From an uncultured Pseudomonadales bacterium (GTDB taxonomy: Bacteria > Pseudomonadota > Gammaproteobacteria > Pseudomonadales > Pseudohongiellaceae): a stretch of 59,204 bases of DNA. The notes beneath the pieces were generated by a model. The model had not been told where the DNA came from. It made no database searches and worked only from the letters and a program-made list of their open reading frames with translations. The stretch covers positions 1 through 59,204 of the forward strand of contig CALSUH010000020.1 in assembly GCA_943789485.1 (NCBI GenBank). Reading direction: 5' to 3'. The position numbers and the translations under genes are program-made. Shown here piece by piece: positions 44,454 through 55,400 of the stretch; the first letter of the stretch is position 1, and each line of letters begins with the position of its first letter.

Positions 44454-45449
44454 TTATTGGATGCCTGCTTCAGCTCGCGCGTCTTCGGCTCTTGCTCCAC
44501 GTAGGATGTTGAGCAAGCCATAGTTGCCTTCGTGGCAGGCATATTCATAGAGCAGCCCGTCTACTTTAGTCAGTGGAATTATCCCCGTTATCTTATCCGT
44601 GTAGGCTTGAGGGTCATCAACAGTAAATTCGTAGGCAATTGAGTCATTGCCAAGCCGTGTAAATCGCTCAATGAGAAACTTGTCGTCGGACTTTCCGCCC
44701 GCACCAAATGACTGCGTCAAGCCGTTAAAATTTCGCGATTCAACTACAAGGGTGTCTCCGTCCCAGTAGCCGCGAGAATCACCAGACCATAAGCCGATGC
44801 TGTCATCGAGAGGGTCACGTCCATCCAATGGCACGATGCGAGCATCATGAACCATTTCTATCATGATCACTACATGATCCCGGCTCTGAACGATTTGTAG
44901 ATTATTGTTGTAAAGACTGGGTTGGATAGGTGGGCCGGCATTGAACCCTACGATACAACGCTCCCCAAGCCCTCTGTCTTCCGGGCCATCACTGCCAATA
45001 CCTCCGCCGGTAAATCTCACCGGACGTTCGCCATCAATATCGGGGTCGAGCCGCCCCTGAACAACGATTGCTCCTTCAGCATAGGGGGGCAGTCGCCCAT
45101 TTGTCGGGTAGACGATGATTGAGGTGCGCGCGACGTCTCCGATTCCACCTGTTTCAACCCAGAAATCGTTGTAGGCCTCGTTGACTCCTCCATTGGGTAT
45201 CGCGGCGTCTGATCCCTCATCGCGAGCAGTTCTACGCGAGCGAATTTCGGCAATCTCTTCTTCGGTCATATACTCACGCTCACCATATTGTGAAGGTCTT
45301 TGCATGGGTATGTCTGAGGAGAAATTCCATACGCCTTGTAGGTCCGGTTGACCCCATTCGGTTTTTGGTACTTGATAATCTTCTGCTGACCATGCGTTAC
45401 TCCACAACAGGAAACTCGCAATTATGAGTAATAGAGGCCGTAAGTTCAT
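44454..45449 (-). CDS. Secreted protein of unknown function
   Basis: The 331-residue product has a signal peptide ending NAWSAED, then WGQPDLQGVWNFSSDIPMQR and a long hydrophilic beta-rich part. Toward the end is YWDGDTLVVESRNFNGLT, then LLYEYACHEGNYGLLNIL. Proteins with the opening PDLQGVW and the ending YACHEGNYG are common as secreted proteins in Acidobacteria and Proteobacteria, but I know of no established function. It converges with the alpha/beta hydrolase gene and stands alone on its strand. Confidence 0.65.
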   Translation of the reverse strand: MNLRPLLLIIASFLLWSNAWSAEDYQVPKTEWGQPDLQGVWNFSSDIPMQRPSQYGEREYMTEEEIAEIRSRRTARDEGSDAAIPNGGVNEAYNDFWVETGGIGDVARTSIIVYPTNGRLPPYAEGAIVVQGRLDPDIDGERPVRFTGGGIGSDGPEDRGLGERCIVGFNAGPPIQPSLYNNNLQIVQSRDHVVIMIEMVHDARIVPLDGRDPLDDSIGLWSGDSRGYWDGDTLVVESRNFNGLTQSFGAGGKSDDKFLIERFTRLGNDSIAYEFTVDDPQAYTDKITGIIPLTKVDGLLYEYACHEGNYGLLNILRGARAEDARAEAGIQ

Positions 45450-45549
45450 AGCTTGATTCCCGAGAGTGTCTTTCGTGGTTATTGGAATTTACTGTCAAAA
45501 ACTACTCCTTCTATGAAGCATTTGCCAGCGCATTTTTGCAACAGTTAAT

Positions 45550-46359
45550 GGGGTCAGAGTAAATATCCAGTAGTTTCCGCTAATTGGGGAAAATTCGACT
45601 AGACTTTAAACTCGATAGCTATTTTGATTCTAAGTTCAAGGATGAACTTTATGCCGCGTCGATTAAGATTATGTCCTGCAGGGATTTCTCAACACATTGT
45701 TCAGCGCGGCAATAACCGCCAAGTCTGCTTTATTTGTGATGAAGATGTGGCGGCTTATGCCAACTGGTTGCACGAAGGTGCACGTAAGTATGAAGTCTTG
45801 ATACATGCATGGGTGTTCATGACTAATCATGTCCACTTGCTGGTGACACCTCAGGTAGATTTGGCTTCTTCACTGATGATGCAATACATAGGTCGTCACT
45901 ATGTTCGCTACTTTAACCGCAAATATCATCGAACTGGCACACTTTGGGAAGGTCGTTATCACTCCAACCTAGTACAACAAGAGTGCTACTTACTCGCTTG
46001 CCAACGTTATATCGAAATGAATCCCGTAAGAGCTAAGATGGTAATTGATCCAGCAGACTACAAATGGTCAAGCTATCGGTGTAATGGTCTTGGTGTAAGA
46101 ACCAAGCTGTTGACTCCGCATCCCGTCTACCTAAACCTGGGGAGCACTAAGGCGAGCCGGCTGCTCAATTACCGCGGATTATTTTGTTGAACTATAGATA
46201 AAGAACTATTGCCAGACATTCGCTATTCGTTGAACAAAGCTCTGGTGCTGGGTACGGAGCTGTTTAAGACAGATATAGAGGCGTTGACTGGACGTCGGGT
46301 AAGGCCAGCCAGAAGGAAACGCAAAAGCGCGTAAACTACTGGATATTTACTCTGACCCC
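45550..46359 (+). mobile_element. Longest RAYT-family transposon in the window
   Basis: The 810-base element has inverted ends starting GGGGTCAGAGTAAATATCC and ending GGATATTTACTCTGACCCC; about 27 bases are paired. It encodes one Y1-type transposase. The transposase stop TAA at 46332-46334 reaches into the right terminal repeat. Other members of the same family lie at 10873, 25855, 33494, 36786 and, as fragments, 19688, 38832, 41429 and 58865. Confidence 0.88.
45651..46190 (+). CDS. REP-associated tyrosine transposase (Y1/HUH), with an internal TGA
   Basis: The protein has the RAYT/IS200-like Y1 transposase core. MPRRLRLCPAG opens it, the metal-binding HUH motif is in MTNHVHLLVTP, and the catalytic tyrosine is probably in MMQYIGRHYVRYFNRKYH. 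The conserved ending YIEMNPVRAKMV..WSSY is present. The start at 45651 fits the family; upstream in-frame ATGs at 45642 and 45624 exist. Translation stops at a TGA (46188-46190), but the same frame continues for 47 more codons as TIDKELLPDIRYSLNKALVL, FKTDIEAL and GRRVRPARRK. These are the usual C-terminal features of such transposases. So the gene is probably truncated by a nonsense mutation. Confidence 0.88.
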   Translation: MPRRLRLCPAGISQHIVQRGNNRQVCFICDEDVAAYANWLHEGARKYEVLIHAWVFMTNHVHLLVTPQVDLASSLMMQYIGRHYVRYFNRKYHRTGTLWEGRYHSNLVQQECYLLACQRYIEMNPVRAKMVIDPADYKWSSYRCNGLGVRTKLLTPHPVYLNLGSTKASRLLNYRGLFC

Positions 46360-46427
46360 ATTTACGCTGTTCCATTCATTCTGCATCGCATATCACCTAA
46401 TAATAAATTTAACGTAGAATATCGCTA

Positions 46428-49400
46428 ATGAAAAAAATCGACACTTTGCAGGTTTTAACCCCAACCCCCTCTGAAGCCGCCAACAATGAATTGATCATTG
46501 CCGATGGAGGAGCCGCAGATATCCGCGAACTGCTTCACGGTTCGCCGCTGCCCACCTTGCTACTTCATGGCGCTAGCGAGCCTTTGCTCGCCATAACCAA
46601 CGCCTTGCAAGATAGTCCAAGAGATACTCTCCATCTCGTTGCTCATGGCCGTTCCGACGGCTTCATGTTGGGGGGCTATTGGATAGATGCAAATTGTTTG
46701 CGCGAGTCCGCCAGCCTCCTAGCGCAGTGGAGACTTGACTCCATTGCACTTTGGATCTGTCAAGCTGGCGCCAATAGGGAGTTAGTAGAGCTATTTGCCC
46801 GCCTTACCGGTGCCGAAGTCCATGCAACCCCGGATTTTCTTGGCTGGGTGAACAATATCGCTTCTTGGCAATTGCCGCTGGTACAAACAGGCTCAACTTC
46901 TTTATCACTGCCGTCGGCAGAAAACAATTTCCACTTTCCATTCCAGGCGGAGCGAGCACAATCCTGGCGCTCACAATTGGCGGGACTTACATTTGACAAT
47001 GCTTATGCTGTCAACACGGCGACAAGCCCAGCGGGTAAAGAGCAGAATAGTATTGACTTCGGCAGCACCGCATTGGGTAGCGTTACCATAACCGACGGTA
47101 CCAATGGCTTGAAATTTTCTGGCAATGACGTGGTCGTAAAGCTGACGATTAACGGTATCGATCATTACGGCTGGATAAGCCGCCCGATCAAATCCGGTGG
47201 GAAAATTAAAGGATTCTATTTTTGGGAAGACAGCAGTTTTACAGACCTGACCACAGCCACCGCAGACGGTAATAGCGATGCCGATGGTGATGCTAACAAC
47301 ATCGGCTTTGTACTAGTTGTCGATCAGGCATTTTTTGATGGTCTCAACGTTTCCGGTGGTCTGAAATCGGTAGGATCATCTTCGGATCGCGTTGACTCCT
47401 CACTGAACAAGGTGTTGCCAGTTAATAGCCCGCCCGCAGCTGTCAATGACAGCGCCATTTTCCTTGAAGACAGCATCGCGCAAACAGGAAATATCCTTAG
47501 CAACGACACAGATACCAACGGCAATACGCTGACTGTCAGCAGCTTCAGTATCGACGGCAGCCCCGGCACCCTCGGTTCTGCATTCACTATTGCCGGCGTG
47601 GGCTCTTTCACTCTCAGCTCCACCGGCGCCTATTCCTTTACAGCAGTCGCTCATTATTCCGGTGCAGTGCCGGCCATCACCTATATCGTCAGTGATGGCA
47701 CTCTGACCAGTACGGGTAATCTGGCCATCGCGTTAACTGAGGTTAACGATGCACCTAGCGGCGCCGACAAAACCATCACCTCACAGGAAAACCAAAGCTA
47801 CACTTTCTCTGCTGCCGATTTTGGTTTTTCCGATACCACCGACACCCCCGCCAATGCTTTGCAGTCCGTGGTCATTACGACGCTGCCAGGCGCTGGCACA
47901 CTGAAGTTAAACGGTAGCGACGTAATCGCTGGTAATGAAGTCTCCCTCAGCGACATTAGCAAACTGATTTTCACGCCCGCCAGCAATGAAATCGGCACAG
48001 GCTATGCTAGCTTCACCTTCCAGGTCAGGGATAATGGGGGAACAAGCAATAGCGGCATCAATCTCGACGCCAGTGCCAATACGCTGACCTTCAACATCAG
48101 TAACCTCAACAGTGCGCCGACTGCAGTCGCGGACATTGAAACAGCTGTCGAGGCAGGTGGTGCGAGCAATGCCACGACTGGCACCAACCCTACCGGTAAT
48201 GTGCTGACTAATGATACTGACCCGGATTCCGGTGACACCAAGACTGTTCTAAGCGCCAAGAGTGCTGCTGCATCTGACACCACAGTTGCCACTGACACGT
48301 CTATTACCGGTGTCTACGGCACGCTAGTTATCAGCACTGATGGCAGCTATACCTATACCGTCAATAATTCCAATGTTGAAGTTGAGGCGCTTAGAGTAAA
48401 TGCCAATACCCTCACCGATACCTTCAATTACACCATGGAAGATACTGCCGGACTAAAGTCCAGCAGCACGCTTACGGTCACTGTCCAGGGTGCCAACGAT
48501 AATCCTAATGGTGTCAATGACAATGCCATCGCCAAGGAATCGATTGTAGGTTCCGGTAACTATGACGTCAGTGATGTAACCGGCTACCAGGCGACCGGCA
48601 ATGTTCTGAACAATGACACGGATGTAGATTCTGCTGCGAATGGCGAAACAAGCAAAACGGTTGCCGGGCTGAGTGGGACGGCCACTGCCAATGTGGTTGG
48701 TAGTGCCAATGTATCGTCCAAGATTGTCTTCACTGCTGCGTCGACGCTGAATCCAGTAAGCGGGGGAGACTACCTGTACATCGTTATAGGTGGAATAGAA
48801 CGCGCGCTATACAACGCTGGTGGGGACCATATCACTGTCGTCAGCAAAACTGAGGTCAGCACCGATAATTATGAATTTGTACTTAGTAGCACACCGGCGG
48901 CGTATTACGATGTTGATGCGACTGACACTAAAATCGCCTATACGATAGCAAGCGGTGCGGTCATCGCTTTCAATGCTAACACGGTGAACGCTGATCCCAA
49001 CGGAGCTACGAAAACCGCAACCGTGTCCTCGTCCAGCGAGACTGGAAACTCCACGTCCACACTGACATCCATTTCAGGAGCCCCGGCCGCTGGCATGACT
49101 GTCACTGGCACCGGCGTACCCGCTGGCACCACCATTGAGTCCATTGCCTATGATGGCAGCAATAATCCAACGCTGACCTTCAGCAGTATTGTTACCACCA
49201 CAACCGGTCAGGCTTTCACCTTCAGCGCCGATGCTGGCGCCACCCTGACTGGCCGCTATGGCTCCCTGGTGCTGAATTCCGATGGTTCTTACACCTACAC
49301 CCCGACGGCAAACAATGCTGTGCTTTCTGAAGGAGGAAGCGGGACGGAGAGTTTTACTTACCGGGTGAAAGATACCCTTAATACCGAGGACACAGCGGTA

Positions 49401-52400
49401 CTGACAATCAAGGTGTTGGGTTCCGGTAGCAATGATCCCGATGCCAATGCTGACACGGTAACTGCAGTGGAGGCAGGAACAGCAGCAGGGACCAATCCTA
49501 CCGACAATGTCATCACCAATGACACAACCCCTAGCGGTACAGGCACCTTGAGCGTCAATAATGCTGCTAAAAGCGGCGCTGCCGAAACGGCGGTAACAGC
49601 GGCAACCGATATCACGGGTTTGTACGGTACGCTCAATATCGATACCGATGGTGCCTATACCTATACCGTTGACAACAGCAATGGCACTGTCAATGCCCTG
49701 CGTACCAGCAGCAATACGCTGACGGATACCTTCAACTATAAAGTCATAAACAGTTCTTCAAAGGTATCGGAAGGCACTCTGACAGTAACAGTTCAGGGTG
49801 CGAACGATGCGCCTGTTGCAGTCGCAGATACCTCCAGCGCCTATGAAGCGGGCGGCGTTGGCAATGGCACGACGGGATCTAATCCCAGCGGTAATCTGCT
49901 TAGCAATGACACCGATGTCGACACCGGTGATGGCAAGAGTGTTACAGCCTTCAGCACCAGTGGCAGCAGTGCTGGCACCCTCGGGGCGGCGCTTACCGGC
50001 ACTTATGGATCACTGACCGTATCTTCCAATGGCAGTTATACCTATACCGTTGATAACAGCAACAGTACCGTGCAGGCGCTGGGTCTGGGACAGACAGTCT
50101 CAGAAAGCTTCAATTACACTGACGCGGATACTGCTGGTGCGACCTCTTCCTCAACACTGACAGTTACCGTTAATGGTGCTAACGATGCGCCGGTCAATAC
50201 CGTGCCGGGTACCAATCCTAGTGTTAGTGAAGCCGGTACCGTCAGTATCAGTGGTGTCAGCGTTGCCGATGTTGATAGCGCTTCCCTGACAGTGACACTG
50301 ACAGTGCTTAACGGCACGGTGTCCGTTACCGCTGGTACTTCCACCGTCACCAACAGCGGTACTGCAACCGTAACAATTACCGGAACACTGGCCGCTATTA
50401 ATACAGCGCTGGACACGCTCAGCTATACCGGCGCCAGTGATTTCAATGGCACCGACACCCTGAAAATTGTTGCATCGGACGGTTCGCTTACCGACACCGA
50501 CACACTCGACATCACCGTTACTGCCGATAACCGCAGCCTGAGTGTTAGCGGTACAACAGTCAACGAAGCCTCTCCCTATGCCATGTTCCAGGTCACCGGG
50601 GTGGCCAGCCAGAAAGTCAGTCTGACTTTGGGCAGCACTGCCAGCACCGGCGATACCGATGCCAGTAGCTCAACCGACTTCCTGCCTAATATGCAGTACT
50701 ACAATGGCAGTGCTTGGACTACTTATAGCGGCGGCCTGGTAAGCATTCCTTCTGGCGGCTCCACCATGCTGGTGCGCGTGCCGGTACTCAATGACAATAG
50801 CGATGAACTGGATGAAACCTTTACGCTGACTGCTAGCAACAAGGCGGGCACTGGCAGCACACCTGCTATCAGCACCATTGTCGACGATGGTAATGGCAGC
50901 GTTTTTCTAGGCAGCAATAACAGCTTCTCCGCCAACGGCATTAGCGATGCCGGTTATCCAGCAACGCTCGACGATGATCGCGCGCTGACCGTTAACAATA
51001 TTTCAGTCAACGAAAATTCCACCTATGCGGTGTTTCAGGTTGGCGGCGCCGCCGGCCAAGTCATCACGCTTGCCCAGGCTGCCGGCTCGGCGACGGCTGA
51101 CACCGATTACGGCTCGACGCTGGAGGTTTGGAACGGTACTACCTCTACCTGGGGCAATTACGGCAGCTCTGCAACAATTCCAGCTGGCGGTGTGCTTTTG
51201 GTGCGCTCAACGGTTACCGATGATGCTACCTATGAAGGCGCGGAGACCTTTGGTTTGCGTGCCACCAATGGCGGTGGTGTTGGTTATACCGGCACAGCGA
51301 CCATTCTGGATGACGGCACCGGGCTCATTTACGACGGCACTGTCACCGGTAATACGGCAACCACGACTTCCAGTGGCCTCGATAACGATCTCTCAATTTC
51401 GGTTTCTGCCTCGACACCGGTGAGCGAGAATTCGACCTATGCCATGTTCTCGGTTACTGCAACTGCAGGTTCAGCACTGACTCTGGCAGTAGCGGGCAGC
51501 GGCACCACCCAGGCCACCACGTCCAGCTTTGTAATTGAATTCTCGACCGATGCTGGCGGCACTTGGACAACGTACAGCGCCAGTTCAACGCCATTGGTGG
51601 CAGGCACGCTTGGCAGTGGCACCGGTACTGTCGCCGTGCGCGTCCAAATTAGTAGCGAACAAGACACTACGTTTGAAGGCGCGGAAACCTTTTCCTTGAC
51701 CGCGACGATGGCGGCTGGCGGCAATACGCCTTTGTCGGGTGCAGCCGAAGCTACTATTATCGATAATGGCACCGGTGCCAGTTACGACGGCACGCTATCC
51801 GGTGGTACTCCGGTGTCCAGTAGCACCGGCCTCGACGACGATACTCCTACTCTCAGCGTTAGCAGCGTAACGGTCAGTGAAGCTTCCGCCTTTGCAAACT
51901 TCACCGTGAGCCTGTCCAATGCCAGCACGACAGCAATCAGTTTCACGCCGAGTTTAAGCAGCGGTACTGCCACGGTCGGTAGCGATACTGGGAACACTCC
52001 TTCTACAGCTGCGATTGAATACTACGATGGCAGCTCGTGGGTATCGGCGGTCAGCGGTGTCAGCATTGGGGCGAACAACACCAGCGTGGTACTGCGTACG
52101 GCGATCACCAACGATAGCGTATTGGAAACCAGTGAGAGCTTTACATTAACTACCGGCACGATCACCGGAACCGTGACTAATAGCGGCGCCGCCTCGGGTA
52201 CCGCCACCATCAAGGATGACGGTAGCAGTACCAATGTTTTTTTAGTGGACAACTTCACTGGAGTACCCACCACCGGTGCTGCGGACAACGACACAGCCGG
52301 TGCCGGACTGACCATTACCGGCAGCAGTCTGACCACCAGCGAGACTGGCACTGATGCCAGCTTCACCGTCAAACTCAACAGCCAGCCCAGCGCCGATGTC

Positions 52401-55400
52401 ACGGTCACACTAACCGGGCTCGACGGCACCGAGGGCAGCTTGAGCACATCCACGCTGACCTTTACCAGTGCCAACTGGAATACCGCTCAGACTATTACCA
52501 TCAGCGGCCTTGATGACACGCTCGATGATGGCGATATCAGCTACACCTTGACGGCGACATCCAGCTCTAGTGATGCAAACTACGACGGCGCCAATGCCCG
52601 TACCGGCACCGTCGGAGTCACCAACACTGACACCGATGTTGCGCCGTCACTCAGCATCGACGATGTTAGCGGTAGCGAAGACGCCGGTACTTTTTTATTC
52701 ACAGTCACACGCAGCGGTGCCACCGGCGGTACGACTACTGTGGACTATGCAACGGCGAATGGCACTGCACTTGCTGGCAGCGATTACACAGCGCAGAGCG
52801 GCTCACTCAGTTTTGCGCCGGGCGAGACCAGCAAGACCATCAGCGTTTCCATTAACGATGATAGCGTTATCGAAGGCAGCGAAGCCTTCACTGTTGGTCT
52901 CACCAACATCGACGATGCCAGCAGCAGTGCTGAGTCTATTAGCGACAATAGCGGCGGCGGCACTATCAACGACAATGACACAGCCGGTGCCGGACTGACC
53001 ATTACCGGCAGCAGTCTGACCACCAGCGAGACTGGCACTGATGCCAGCTTCACCGTCAAACTCAACAGCCAGCCCAGCGCCGATGTCACGGTCACACTAA
53101 CCGGGCTCGACGGCACCGAGGGCAGCTTGAGCACATCCACGCTGACCTTTACCAGTGCCAACTGGAATACCGCTCAGACTATTACCATCAGCGGCCTTGA
53201 TGACACGCTCGATGATGGCGATATCAGCTACACCTTGACGGCGACATCCAGCTCTAGTGATGCAAACTACGACGGCGCCAATGCCCGTACCGGCACCGTC
53301 GGAGTCACCAACACTGACACCGATGTTGCGCCGTCACTCAGCATCGACGATGTTAGCGGTAGCGAAGACGCCGGTACTTTTTTATTCACAGTCACACGCA
53401 GCGGTGCCACCGGCGGTACGACTACTGTGGACTATGCAACGGCGAATGGCACTGCACTTGCTGGCAGCGATTACACAGCGCAGAGCGGCTCACTCAGTTT
53501 TGCGCCGGGCGAGACCAGCAAGACCATCAGCGTTTCCATTAACGATGATAGCGTTATCGAAGGCAGCGAAGCCTTCACTGTTGGTCTCACCAACATCGAC
53601 GATGCCAGCAGCAGTGCTGAGTCTATTAGCGACAATAGCGGCGGCGGCACTATCAACGACAATGACACAGCCGGTGCCGGACTGACCATTACCGGCAGCA
53701 GTCTGACCACCAGCGAGACTGGCACTGATGCCAGCTTCACCGTCAAACTCAACAGCCAGCCCAGCGCCGATGTCACGGTCACACTAACCGGGCTCGACGG
53801 CACCGAGGGCAGCTTGAGCACATCCACGCTGACCTTTACCAGTGCCAACTGGAATACCGCTCAGACTATTACCATCAGCGGCCTTGATGACACGCTCGAT
53901 GATGGCGATATCAGCTACACCTTGACGGCGACATCCAGCTCTAGTGATGCAAACTACGACGGCGCCAATGCCCGTACCGGCACCGTCGGAGTCACCAACA
54001 CTGACACCGATGTTGCGCCGTCACTCAGCATCGACGATGTTAGCGGTAGCGAAGACGCCGGTACTTTTTTATTCACAGTCACACGCAGCGGTGCCACCGG
54101 CGGTACGACTACTGTGGACTATGCAACGGCGAATGGCACTGCACTTGCTGGCAGCGATTACACAGCGCAGAGCGGCTCACTCAGTTTTGCGCCGGGCGAG
54201 ACCAGCAAGACCATCAGCGTTTCCATTAACGATGATAGCGTTATCGAAGGCAGCGAAGCCTTCACTGTTGGTCTCACCAACATCGACGATGCCAGCAGCA
54301 GTGCTGAGTCTATTAGCGACAATAGCGGCGGCGGCACTATCAACGACAATGACACAGCCGGTGCCGGACTGACCATTACCGGCAGCAGTCTGACCACCAG
54401 CGAGACTGGCACTGATGCCAGCTTCACCGTCAAACTCAACAGCCAGCCCAGCGCCGATGTCACGGTCACACTAACCGGGCTCGACGGCACCGAGGGCAGC
54501 TTGAGCACATCCACGCTGACCTTTACCAGTGCCAACTGGAATACCGCTCAGACTATTACCATCAGCGGCCTTGATGACACGCTCGATGATGGCGATATCA
54601 GCTACACCTTGACGGCGACATCCAGCTCTAGTGATGCAAACTACGACGGCGCCAATGCCCGTACCGGCACCGTCGGAGTCACCAACACTGACACCGATGT
54701 TGCGCCGTCACTCAGCATCGACGATGTTAGCGGTAGCGAAGACGCCGGTACTTTTTTATTCACAGTCACACGCAGCGGTGCCACCGGCGGTACGACTACT
54801 GTGGACTATGCAACGGCGAATGGCACTGCACTTGCTGGCAGCGATTACACAGCGCAGAGCGGCTCACTCAGTTTTGCGCCGGGCGAGACCAGCAAGACCA
54901 TCAGCGTTTCCATTAACGATGATAGCGTTGCCGAAGGCAGCGAAGCTTTCACTGTTGGTCTCACCAACATCGACGATGCCAGCAGCAGTGCTGAGTCTAT
55001 TAGCGACAATAGCGGCGGCGGCACTATCAACGACAATGACAGCGCCGGACTGACCATTACCGGCAGCAGTCTGACCACCAGCGAGACTGGCACTGATGCC
55101 AGCTTCACCGTCAAACTCAACAGCCAGCCCAGCGCCGATGTCACGGTCACACTAACCGGGCTCGACGGCACCGAGGGCAGCTTGAGCACATCCACGCTGA
55201 CCTTTACCAGTGCCAACTGGAATACCGCTCAGACTATTACCATCAGCGGCCTTGATGACACGCTCGATGATGGTGACATCAGCTATACCTTAACGGCGAC
55301 ATCCAGCTCTAGTGATGCAAACTACGACGGCGCCAATGCCCGTACCGGCACCGTCGGAGTCACCAACACTGACACCGATGTTGCGCCGTCACTCAGCATC

